From the NCBI GenBank assembly GCA_949293295.1, contig CASFCG010000012.1, positions 1-64,000 on the forward strand: 64,000 bases of DNA. Direction: 5' to 3'. Both the position numbers and the translations under genes were made by a program. The notes beneath the pieces were generated by a model that did no database searches, was not told the origin of the DNA, and saw only the letters and a program-made list of their open reading frames with translations. How positions within the stretch are numbered: position 1 is the stretch's first letter; each line of letters begins with the position of its first letter. Source of the stretch: an uncultured Cetobacterium sp. (GTDB taxonomy: Bacteria > Fusobacteriota > Fusobacteriia > Fusobacteriales > Fusobacteriaceae). Positions 37,671 to 45,313 of the stretch are shown one piece after another.

Positions 37671-37716
37671 GTATATCCTTGAATAATCGAGGATATACGC
37701 TCCCCGCTTGGGGGAG
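37671..37716 (+). terminator. Two tandem hairpins after tpsA
   Basis: The first is GTATATCCTTG-aataat-CGAGGATATAC (37671-37698). The second is CTCCCC-gcttg-GGGGAG (37700-37716). Neither is followed by a T run, so they may mark a factor-dependent end or an RNA-stabilising structure rather than a classic intrinsic terminator. The remaining DNA to 37860 shows nothing recognisable. Confidence 0.55.
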
Positions 37717-37863
37717 TGCATAAATAAAGGAGTATCAATTCAGTAAAAATAGTAAGAGTTTTGAGGCACTAAGAAATTATTAGAAGTTTTGTGTTGTGAA
37801 AGATTATAAGAGGTTATGAAAAATAGATATAGAGATTTGGAAACTAGAAAATAGTAAGATTAC

Positions 37864-37886
37864 AAGGAGGAAGCTATAAAAATAGC
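37864..37886 (+). promoter_or_regulatory. Ribosome binding site followed by a small hairpin
   Basis: AAGGAGG (37864-37870) is 24 nt from the ATG at 37895, too far for normal use. A GCTAT-aaaa-ATAGC stem-loop (37873-37886) lies between them and would shorten the effective spacing to about 10 nt. In-frame stops exclude an earlier start. Confidence 0.45.
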
Positions 37887-37894
37887 ATAGATTA

Positions 37895-39085
37895 ATGGAT
37901 ATTAAAGATTATAGATATGTGTTGATTCCAAATATTTTAGAAAAATTTAGATGCTCAATGTGTGGTGAATGTTGTGAAAGTAAGTGGAGAATAGATATTG
38001 ATGAGAAATCCTATCAAGCAGTAAAGGAAAGATTGGAAGAGAATAAAGAGGATGTGTCAACATATATAGAGCAGAATGAAAATGGAAACTATGTAGTCAA
38101 ATTCGACGGCAAATATTGTAAATTTATCACAGATGATATAAAATGCAGGATTCATAGAGATTTTGGATGGGAGTGTTTGAGTGATACTTGTAAAATTTAT
38201 CCAAGAAATATGAGGCTGACAAGTAGAGGAATGGAAATAGGATTAGGATTTTCCTGTGGCTCAGTGGCAAAACTTTTACTTACGGATGAAAAAGTAAGTA
38301 TAAAAAAAATAAAAAAAGAGGATTATTTCTTTATGACTCCAAGAGATATTTCTTTTATAATTCCAGAAAACAATCTTAAAACAGCTGTGAACTCAAGATA
38401 TTATGAGGTAGAGGAGATGGCAATTGAGATTTTAAATCAAGAGAAAGATTTATTTACTAAATTAAGCTATCTAGAAAGAATATTAGCTGGTTTGGAGAAT
38501 GTAGCAGATGTTAGGGAGTGCAATTTTAAAGAGGTTATTGAGGGACTGGATGATTTTACAATAGAAAATCCATATACAGAGGAATATTTGGTAGATGAGA
38601 TTATAAAGGCTATTATGAAGAAATCAGAAAGAAGTGAGTCAGTGGCGGAATATTATAGAAGTCTTTTAAAGATAACATCTCTGAGTGGAGATATAAAGAA
38701 AGATAGAAAGTTTTTGAGCTGGTCAGGATATAATCTATATTCAGAAAGATTAAAAGAGTTAAAAGCATTGTGGAATAGCAAATGGGATAAGATTCTTCAA
38801 AGATATTTTCAATGTTACATCTTCAATAAGGAGATATATGATAATTCAGAGTATTTTATGTTTAAAACCACGATTTCAATGGTTATGATAAAACTTAGAA
38901 TGCTTTTAACTATAAAGTATTTGGGAAGAGAACTGACAGAGGATGAGGTAATAGCTGCGATAAAGGGTTATGAGAATGATTTTTCACATGATGGAGATTA
39001 TTTTTCAGAGTATTACAAACAAAAATATGAGAATAAAGAGGATATAAAAGAGGCAACAAGGAAACTGTTACTGATGTTCAAGTAA
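37895..39085 (+). CDS. FliB-family lysine N-methylase with N-terminal Cys cluster
   Basis: A 396-residue cytoplasmic protein. The N-terminus has a Cys cluster of the YkgJ/FliB type: FRCSMCGECCES (about residues 19-30), then C in KYCKF, C in KCRIHRD and ECLSDTCKIYPR (about 95-106). A conserved FSCGSVAKLLL follows, then a helical C-terminal domain. This arrangement is that of flagellin lysine-N-methylases (FliB), which methylate surface lysines of flagellin in Salmonella using a metal/Fe-S centre and SAM. No flagellar genes are seen here. It lies between a TpsA adhesin and the pilus operon, so those exported proteins are candidate substrates. The function in this organism is inference. Confidence 0.78.
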   Translation: MDIKDYRYVLIPNILEKFRCSMCGECCESKWRIDIDEKSYQAVKERLEENKEDVSTYIEQNENGNYVVKFDGKYCKFITDDIKCRIHRDFGWECLSDTCKIYPRNMRLTSRGMEIGLGFSCGSVAKLLLTDEKVSIKKIKKEDYFFMTPRDISFIIPENNLKTAVNSRYYEVEEMAIEILNQEKDLFTKLSYLERILAGLENVADVRECNFKEVIEGLDDFTIENPYTEEYLVDEIIKAIMKKSERSESVAEYYRSLLKITSLSGDIKKDRKFLSWSGYNLYSERLKELKALWNSKWDKILQRYFQCYIFNKEIYDNSEYFMFKTTISMVMIKLRMLLTIKYLGRELTEDEVIAAIKGYENDFSHDGDYFSEYYKQKYENKEDIKEATRKLLLMFK

Positions 39086-39285
39086 TTAAAATGAAATGGA
39101 ATAAGATGAGAGAGATTTTTCAATTTTTAATACTGAAACGAAATTTTAGAATATCACAGAAAGAGATATAAGAATTAATGGTATTTAAAAAAGTGAGATT
39201 TTAATGAATATTCTTATCATAGAAGAGAAAATCAGGTTGAGGAAGAAAAAACAATAGCTAGAGATGAAAAAAGGGAGGTGAGAGA

Positions 39286-39714
39286 ATGAAGATAAAAGCC
39301 AGAATGATGGGAGATAGAATGAATATAAATAATATGCTTTTATCGCCGACTAATCTTCAACTGACAACGAAAGTGTATTGTGAGCAGTTTCCAGTAAAAA
39401 AAAGCGTAGGTATAATGACTATTTTGGATGATTTTGAAGAGAAAGATAATTGCTTTCAGGTTGTATTAAAAAATTCTAAGGAACAAGAGCTAGGGAGAGG
39501 TTCAAAGTTTAGAACTCATTATTTGACTTTAGAAAGAGAAGGAATTGTGATTTATAACGTAAATGATATTACTTTCGAGAGTAAGGATGATTTCTATATA
39601 GTGGAGCTTTGGAATGAGGATGAGATTTTAGATAGGTATAAGTTAGAGTGTTGTGCTGAAATCTATGATGTGTATATGAATTTGTTGCCAAAAGGTAGAG
39701 TTTCATTGATATAG
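39286..39714 (+). CDS. Conserved-looking cytoplasmic protein of unknown function
   Basis: A 142-residue protein without signal peptide or membrane segments. It starts behind a near-perfect ribosome site (AGGGAGGTGA) and stops 26 bp before the chaperone gene, so it opens the pilus operon. The predicted fold is mostly beta (VGIMTILDDFEE, FQVVLKNSKEQELG, DFYIVELWNEDEILDRYKLE). The VELWNEDEILDRYKLE pattern is loosely like small beta-sandwich DUF6941-type proteins, but I do not claim membership. A role in regulating the operon or assisting FliB is a guess from position only. The 200 bp before it (39086-39285) hold no recognisable feature. Confidence 0.6.
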   Translation: MKIKARMMGDRMNINNMLLSPTNLQLTTKVYCEQFPVKKSVGIMTILDDFEEKDNCFQVVLKNSKEQELGRGSKFRTHYLTLEREGIVIYNVNDITFESKDDFYIVELWNEDEILDRYKLECCAEIYDVYMNLLPKGRVSLI

Positions 39715-39740
39715 AGGAATTAACTCATAAGGAGAAAGAG

Positions 39741-40490
39741 ATGAGATTAAAAAAATGGATATTTAGTATGTTTTTAGTTCTTACGGGACTTATATATGCT
39801 ATTGAAATAGAAAATCTTGATTTTAATGAGAGATTAGATGCTGAAGGGTATAACGAGGTCGCTTTGATAAATAAAACAACAGAGAAACAGATGTACAGAG
39901 TAAGTATCGGAAAAGGTAAAAAAAATGATGGTTCAAAATATGTGGAGGTACAACCAAAAGTAATAACTGTTATGCCATTGAGTAAAGCTAAAGTAAAACT
40001 ATTTGGAGTAGCACCACAAACAGCAGAAAAAGGAGAGTATGACTTTTTCTTTAAGGTAACACCGATATCAATTCCAGTGTTAGCAAAAAAATCAGACGGG
40101 AAACTTGTCACATCAGCTACGACAATAAATGTTGCACCAGAGGTTAGAATGTATGGTTATGTGGGAGAGGTTGATTTCCAAAAGGAGATAAAATTCAGAG
40201 GTGTAAAGTTCACAAAATCAGAGGATAAAAAGTCAGTGTTTTTTGAAGCTCAGATGGAGAATACGAGCTATGCAACTATAGATTTTGGAATAGCTTTTTA
40301 CAATGGAACAGATAAATATCTAACAAGTACTAGATTGGGAACATTAAAAGCTGGTGAAAGAAAGAGAGTAAAAGTGAAAGTGCCGAATGTAAGCGGTATT
40401 GACACTGTAAAAAGAATAGACCTTTATAGATTTGGACCAGAGGGTATGAAAGTATATAAAGTGGCAAGAGAGAAAGATGGATGGCAATAG
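39741..40490 (+). CDS. Periplasmic pilus chaperone, PapD-like, two domains
   Basis: A 249-residue periplasmic protein with signal peptide (FLVLTGLIYAIE, cleavage about residue 21). The N-terminal immunoglobulin-like domain shows the chaperone pattern: beta strand VALINKTTEKQMYRVSI, then VQPKVITVMPLSKAKVKLF (the P-rich strand preceding G1) and GEYDFFFKVTPISIPV, comparable to the DREslFWLNVrnIP region of PapD. A second Ig-like domain follows (VFFEAQMENTSYATIDFGIA, ERKRVKVKVP). Such chaperones donate a beta strand to unfolded pilins and deliver them to the usher. The pilin and usher genes follow directly, which makes the assignment strong despite low expected sequence identity to enterobacterial chaperones. 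Confidence 0.78.
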   Translation: MRLKKWIFSMFLVLTGLIYAIEIENLDFNERLDAEGYNEVALINKTTEKQMYRVSIGKGKKNDGSKYVEVQPKVITVMPLSKAKVKLFGVAPQTAEKGEYDFFFKVTPISIPVLAKKSDGKLVTSATTINVAPEVRMYGYVGEVDFQKEIKFRGVKFTKSEDKKSVFFEAQMENTSYATIDFGIAFYNGTDKYLTSTRLGTLKAGERKRVKVKVPNVSGIDTVKRIDLYRFGPEGMKVYKVAREKDGWQ

Positions 40491-40555
40491 TTTTTAAGTG
40501 AAAGAGATTTAGAGAAAAAAGTGTTATAAGTTAAAGATAAAAGACAGACGTGAGA

Positions 40556-40585
40556 ACTGGGAGTAACAAAAATAGTTATCCCAGT
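40556..40585 (+). promoter_or_regulatory. Hairpin between chaperone and pilin genes
   Basis: ACTGGGAGTAAC-aaaaata-GTTATCCCAGT forms an 11-bp stem with one bulge and no T run. It lies 65 bp after the chaperone stop, in the 314-bp gap before the pilin. It may be an RNA processing or stabilising element. The rest of the gap is AT-rich, with no clear promoter seen. Confidence 0.5.
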
Positions 40586-40804
40586 AAAAATAAAGAGAGA
40601 TAATAGATAAAGATAATAATAATTGAAAAGGGCATATTATTGGGAGAATAGAAACAAGGATAGGCTGTGAAAAAATCCGTGGAAAAAATAGTTGTATGAT
40701 TTATAAAAGTTGATTGGATAGTGAATTTAGAAATTGAGGTTGATATTAACTGAGTGAAAGCTCATTAATATATAAAAAATTATAAATTTAGGAGGATTTT
40801 CATT

Positions 40805-41350
40805 ATGAAAAAATTATTTTTAGTAACAGCATTAGCAACATTAGCAACAACAGCATTTGGAGCGACAGGACAAGTAATTGAGGAAATGAAAGCAGCAGGA
40901 GCAACATCAGCAAATATCCCAATAACTGTAGAAGGAAAAGTAATAAGTAATACAGTAGACAGATTAGTAGTTACATTTGATAACTCAGATACACCAAACG
41001 GAACAGCATTCAGATTTATATTACCAGATGCAGTTTTTGAAGAAACAGTAAAAGCAACAGCAAAGTATACAGCCAAAGTAATAGATGGAACAACTGGAGT
41101 ATCGAAAGAAGCAAAAATCTATGGGGGATTATCACAAAATGGAGCACCTGTAGCGGCAAATGCAACATCAATAGTACTTACTGATGGGTCAATAGCTTAT
41201 GATATTACAGGGATTTCACTAACAGCACCAGCAGCAAAATCAGCAGACCCAGTAACAGGAAATTTAAATGTTACATTAACAGCACCAACAGGAACAGCAG
41301 GGTCATACTCAGATAATAGTGTATCATTAAAAATATCAGCAGAAAAATAA
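40805..41350 (+). CDS. Candidate major pilin subunit
   Basis: A 181-residue exported protein with signal peptide (VTALATLATTAFG, cleavage about residue 19). The mature N-terminus has an alternating hydrophobic strand (ANIPITVEGKVIS) suited to donor-strand exchange. The C-terminus ends in a strand typical of fimbrial subunits (YSDNSVSLKISAEK). The composition is rich in Ala, Thr and Val and poor in aromatic residues, and no cysteine occurs in the mature part. Codons are strikingly uniform (GCA, ACA, GTA), which fits very high expression. The ribosome site TTTAGGAGGA is strong. It is flanked by hairpins and sits between chaperone and usher, the usual place for a major subunit. No database match was made; assignment rests on architecture and context. 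Confidence 0.75.
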   Translation: MKKLFLVTALATLATTAFGATGQVIEEMKAAGATSANIPITVEGKVISNTVDRLVVTFDNSDTPNGTAFRFILPDAVFEETVKATAKYTAKVIDGTTGVSKEAKIYGGLSQNGAPVAANATSIVLTDGSIAYDITGISLTAPAAKSADPVTGNLNVTLTAPTGTAGSYSDNSVSLKISAEK

Positions 41351-41381
41351 TATATTTCTTTGTACTTGAAATAAAAACAAG

Positions 41382-41412
41382 AGGTAGAGGAATTTTTCTC
41401 TCTACCTTTCCT
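41382..41412 (+). terminator. Partial terminator between pilin and usher genes
   Basis: AGGTAGAG-gaatttttct-CTCTACCT followed by TTCCTT. A weak T tract suggests read-through, which would give much pilin and less usher. Confidence 0.7.
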
Positions 41413-41535
41413 TGAAAAATAAATTTATTAACTCGGATGGAGGAGCGGAGAGCTTAATATTTTTTATTCTAATATTGGTATAAAAAAGCTCCTGTTTTAA
41501 GTTAATAGAATTATAAAATTATGGGGAGAATGTGC

Positions 41536-44199
41536 ATGAAGAGAAAAATAATATTAATATTTTTTATAAATCTAATACTTCTTTTTGCACAAGAGCAAGA
41601 GCTTGAATTGCAGAAATTAAAAGATCTAAAAGAGCAGAATTTGATTTCTGAAGAAGATTATGAGATTTTGAAAAATGATTTATTGGGAATATCAAATGAG
41701 AGATTATCATATTATAGTTTATCAATAAATTCAAAACTTGTTTCAAGAAAGTATAAAATAATAAATGAAAATGGAAAAACTTATTTTCCAATAAAAGAGT
41801 TCTTTGATTATATAGGATTCGTGAATTATGAAGAGAAAGATAAAAGATTAGTAGTATATTTAGGGAATAGTCTGACAAAAAGAGAGATTGACTTAGAAAA
41901 AGATGGATTATATAGGGATGGTGTGCTATACATAAGCGAAGAGAGTTTTAAAAAGATATTTTTAAGCTATTTTGAGATGAATAAACAGGATAGGAAACTG
42001 TTTGTTAGACTTGCTTTTGACACGCCAAAAGAGATAGAAGCACTTGTTCTTGCAACTCAGGAAAAACTGAATTACGAGAAGGATGAAGATGTTTATATAT
42101 ACAACTCTAAAAGAGGTTTGTTTGATTTAGGTTATGCTAAGTTTAATTTCTCACAAAATTTTTCAAAAACAGCTGGAGAGGATAAGTATAAAGCTGATTG
42201 GAGCTCATCAATAGGATATCAAGGTGGATTGCTATACGGGGAGATATCTTTAGACTATGATATCAAAAATAATGAACTTGGAAACATCAGTTTGAAATAT
42301 ACTGATATTTGGAAGTATCATAGTTTGGATATAGTTTCATCGAGATATGGAAAGGGTAGAGCTTTTGGTATTAATTTTTATAAGGATAAGAGTTTCTATG
42401 ATGATGGTGGAGAGATAGTTATCAGTAGAGATGTTCCTATTGGAAGTAGAGTAGAACTTATATATTTGGGACAGGTAATAGAGATACAAGATGAAACAGA
42501 TGGAAAGGTAAGTTTTAAAAATCCATTGATTAGAACAGACCAAACCTACACTTTAAAAATCTATACTCCAGATGGAAAGATTACAGAGAGTGAGATAAAA
42601 ACAACGGATAACTACAATCAACAAAAAAGGCATGAGGTAGAATATAAGCTATCAGTAAATGAAAATAAAAGTTATGATAGATTTAATATAGATGCTAACG
42701 TCTACTATGGTCTTACAGACAACTTGACAATGGGAGTTTCATACGGAAGAATGCCGACTGAATTGACCTCAATGGAAGGAAAAAATAAAGTTGAATATTT
42801 GAATACAGTTGGAGCGAATTTGACCTATGCTGGAAACATTTATTCCTTGGCTTATACACTTAATGCGGGAGGAAATTTTACTTTAGATGATAAAGAGATT
42901 CCAGTTGCCTCTGAAACGGGAACGAAAAAGGTATCTACACTTGATAGCTATAATTATAACTATTTAATGCAATTGAATTATAGATGGTTTAAGTTTATAT
43001 ATCAATATAATGGATATGGAGAGTTTTTTGAACAGGAGGATGCTCACAGTATTGAGGCACAGTACTCCACAAGTTATCTGACTTTAGGTTACAGTTGGGA
43101 TAAAACAAATTACAGGATAAAGGGAAGAAAGAGCGAAGTAAACTCAGATGCGACGCTAAATCTTAATTATAGTTGGAACTCATTCCTATTTAACTTTGGA
43201 ACAACTTATGATATAGAGAATGAGAAACAGGGAAATTATACAGCAAGTATCTATTATAGTGGTTGGCAAAACTTTACAGTAAGATTAGAGGGAATTTTGT
43301 CAGATGATGCAAAAACATATGAGACAAAATTATCGTTGTACAATAGTAACTATGGTGGATTGTTTAATTTCAGTGGTGATATCTCCTATTCGAATGTAAA
43401 TAAAGAGAGGTTCACTTTGACAGCTAATTTAAAACTTAGAGATTGGTTGAATATCGGAAACTCATTTGATGATAAAGGGTCAGCAAGCCATACAATCGGT
43501 GTCAACAAGGTTATTGATTTGAGAAATCCACTGGCAAATATTGATAGTTCAAGCAGTTCAAGGGTAAAAGTTGTAACTTTCGTAGATGAAAATAATAATG
43601 ATAAGTTTGACTTTGGTGAAGAGGTATTGCCAGGTGTAACAGTTGGATTATCTGATATGACAGGAACCACTGATGAGAATGGAACATGTATGTTCTACGG
43701 TATTGCAAATGCTATTGAATATGATTTGAAAGTGGTTGTTAAAAAACCATCATTAACGGTTGGAAATAAGAGATTAAAAGTAAAAAGTAGTTTCACTTCA
43801 ACGGTTGAAGCATATGTTCCGATAAAACCTCTTCTATCTTTGTCGGGATATGTTGAGATTGACGAGCAACTTGGATTGGTTGGAGATGAGAGAGTGGAGT
43901 TCTTAAATAACTTGATTGTTGAACTTAAAGATTTAAATGGTAAAGTTATTGAAACAACTGTTCCAGATAATGAAGGTATATTTGAGATGAGTGGACTTTT
44001 CCCAAGTGATTATTATGTAGAGGTTACATATGTTGGAACAAAATATGAGCTAAAATCAATCAAAAAACAAGTTGAATTATACTATTCTAAGATTGATAAC
44101 AGAAATAAAATCACGTTAAAGGTTGGAAATAGTTTTGCTATTGAGATACCAGATAAACGAATGGCAAAAAGAATGGCGAAAGCAGGAGGTGCTGAATGA
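41536..44199 (+). CDS. Outer-membrane usher of a divergent chaperone-usher pilus
   Basis: An 887-residue outer-membrane protein with signal peptide (ILIFFINLILLFAQ). The mature N-terminus begins with a SHOCT-like helical pair (LKDLKEQNLISEEDYEILKN). An usher-like N-terminal domain follows (about 60-150; YFPIKEFFDYIGFVNYEE, YISEESFKKIFLSYF). A barrel of about 190-680 contains the most telling segment near 298-350, DVPIGSRVELIYLGQVIEIQ and FKNPLIRTDQTYTLKIYTPDG, the conserved usher pattern of a Gly/Pro turn, vector-like strand and tyrosine-rich closing strand. From about 684 two carboxypeptidase-regulatory/CnaB-like sandwich domains follow (FVDENNNDKFDFGEEVLPG), as in CS1-type ushers. The start at 41536 (MKRKII) has GGGGAGA at 6 bp; the ATG at 41521 lies upstream of that site. 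The gene overlaps the next by 4 bp. Confidence 0.8.
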   Translation: MKRKIILIFFINLILLFAQEQELELQKLKDLKEQNLISEEDYEILKNDLLGISNERLSYYSLSINSKLVSRKYKIINENGKTYFPIKEFFDYIGFVNYEEKDKRLVVYLGNSLTKREIDLEKDGLYRDGVLYISEESFKKIFLSYFEMNKQDRKLFVRLAFDTPKEIEALVLATQEKLNYEKDEDVYIYNSKRGLFDLGYAKFNFSQNFSKTAGEDKYKADWSSSIGYQGGLLYGEISLDYDIKNNELGNISLKYTDIWKYHSLDIVSSRYGKGRAFGINFYKDKSFYDDGGEIVISRDVPIGSRVELIYLGQVIEIQDETDGKVSFKNPLIRTDQTYTLKIYTPDGKITESEIKTTDNYNQQKRHEVEYKLSVNENKSYDRFNIDANVYYGLTDNLTMGVSYGRMPTELTSMEGKNKVEYLNTVGANLTYAGNIYSLAYTLNAGGNFTLDDKEIPVASETGTKKVSTLDSYNYNYLMQLNYRWFKFIYQYNGYGEFFEQEDAHSIEAQYSTSYLTLGYSWDKTNYRIKGRKSEVNSDATLNLNYSWNSFLFNFGTTYDIENEKQGNYTASIYYSGWQNFTVRLEGILSDDAKTYETKLSLYNSNYGGLFNFSGDISYSNVNKERFTLTANLKLRDWLNIGNSFDDKGSASHTIGVNKVIDLRNPLANIDSSSSSRVKVVTFVDENNNDKFDFGEEVLPGVTVGLSDMTGTTDENGTCMFYGIANAIEYDLKVVVKKPSLTVGNKRLKVKSSFTSTVEAYVPIKPLLSLSGYVEIDEQLGLVGDERVEFLNNLIVELKDLNGKVIETTVPDNEGIFEMSGLFPSDYYVEVTYVGTKYELKSIKKQVELYYSKIDNRNKITLKVGNSFAIEIPDKRMAKRMAKAGGAE

Positions 44200-44807
44200 A
44201 AAGAGTGATAATATGTTTATTGATGCTTACTACTCTTTTGTTTTCTGCTGATGATGGGAATAGCTCTGCCAATAATGGAAATAGCAATGGAAGTGGGATA
44301 GAGTTGACACCACCTATCCCATTGCCACCAGAATTGACGAATCCAGAAACTAAAGATGATTACACAATCCCAGAGATAAAAAAGGAGAGAGTTCCAAATC
44401 TAGAGGGAAATGAACTGAGATATCTAGAGCACACTTATACAGTTATGATGGAATCGAAAGTTGATTTATACATACCACTTGAGGTTATAACAGATATAGA
44501 TATTGATGCTACAGTTATAGGAAAACAAGTGAAAGAGATACCTTTTGAGATAGAGCTTAATAGGACACCGGAGAAAAAAGATTACTACTCTATCAAATAT
44601 AGTGAGAGTGTGATAGATATTGATAATGACGGAAAACCAGATACGTATATTCACTCACCTAAATATGTCAACGAAAGAATAGTTAAAGATAACTATGTAA
44701 AGATATATGGAGAGAATATATCTAAGGCAGGAAAACATACAAAGGATGTTTATATAACTGTTGAGGTTGGAGATACAGCAGAAACAACAGAAAAAAAAGA
44801 TAAATAA
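44196..44807 (+). CDS. Exported minor pilus subunit candidate, DxDxDG motif
   Basis: A 203-residue protein with signal peptide (LLMLTTLLFSADD). After a low-complexity Ser/Asn/Gly and Pro segment (about 20-50), the protein is beta-rich. It contains DIDNDGKPD (about 147-155), a calcium-binding-type loop, and ends with HTKDVYITVEV, a strand typical of subunit C-termini, followed by a charged tail. The gene starts within the usher stop (ATGA overlap), behind AGGAGGT. I do not recognise a named family. A role as minor subunit or adaptor is inferred from operon position and the strand pattern. Confidence 0.62.
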   Translation: MKRVIICLLMLTTLLFSADDGNSSANNGNSNGSGIELTPPIPLPPELTNPETKDDYTIPEIKKERVPNLEGNELRYLEHTYTVMMESKVDLYIPLEVITDIDIDATVIGKQVKEIPFEIELNRTPEKKDYYSIKYSESVIDIDNDGKPDTYIHSPKYVNERIVKDNYVKIYGENISKAGKHTKDVYITVEVGDTAETTEKKDK

Positions 44808-44818
44808 GGAGATGAGTT

Positions 44819-45313
44819 ATGAGAGTTTTAATTCTATTTTTAACTATTATCATCACGAATCTATCCTATTCTGCTCTTAGATTGAAAATTATAGAACCAA
44901 TCAGGTTTGGTGAAGTGGATATAAAGGCGGTTGGAGACAGCGTTGTTGGTCAGGGAGCTATAGAGATATTTTCTGATGATCTGGAGAACGATAAGGACAA
45001 AAAATTTATCTTTAGATTTCCTAAAAAAGGCTTGATGACAAATAAAAAAAGATGGGTAGAGATAGAGAAGTATATCATGAAAGATAGTGATAAGGAGTTT
45101 AAACTTACTAGAGATAAAAAGATTGTGAAAATCTACGCTCTGATAAAAAGGTCGAGTTTAAATAGTCAGTTGATATCAGGTGATGATTTACAAGGGGAGT
45201 ATATCGGATATGTTCCAATTGTGGTAGAACAGTATGGAAAACCTATAATAGTGGATAATTCTTCTGAGTCTGATGAGAAAAAGCCAGAAACGGAAGTTAA
45301 GGAGAGCAAATGA
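44819..45313 (+). CDS. Exported minor pilin-like protein
   Basis: A 164-residue protein with signal peptide (ILFLTIIITNLSYSA, cleavage about residue 20). The mature N-terminus LRLKIIEPIRFGEVDIKAVG with later QGAIEIFSDDL and GEYIGYVPIVVEQYG is the pattern of several fimbrial-subunit families: first strand with a FG motif, and last strands GxYxGxxxVxV. A charged, disordered tail (SSESDEKKPETEVKESK) follows. It has its own GGAG ribosome site, 12 bp after the previous stop, and its end overlaps the LysM gene by 4 bp. Minor subunit is the best reading; an accessory assembly factor is possible. Confidence 0.65.
   Translation: MRVLILFLTIIITNLSYSALRLKIIEPIRFGEVDIKAVGDSVVGQGAIEIFSDDLENDKDKKFIFRFPKKGLMTNKKRWVEIEKYIMKDSDKEFKLTRDKKIVKIYALIKRSSLNSQLISGDDLQGEYIGYVPIVVEQYGKPIIVDNSSESDEKKPETEVKESK

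Noticed and set aside
29000-37700. Several open frames of 60-170 codons opposite the tpsA gene
   Set aside because: They are antisense shadows of a repetitive, stop-poor coding sequence, with no ribosome sites or plausible products.
39204-39257. 17-codon ORF starting MNILIIEEK, reminiscent of a response-regulator start
   Set aside because: Too short, no ribosome site, and no further homologous sequence follows.
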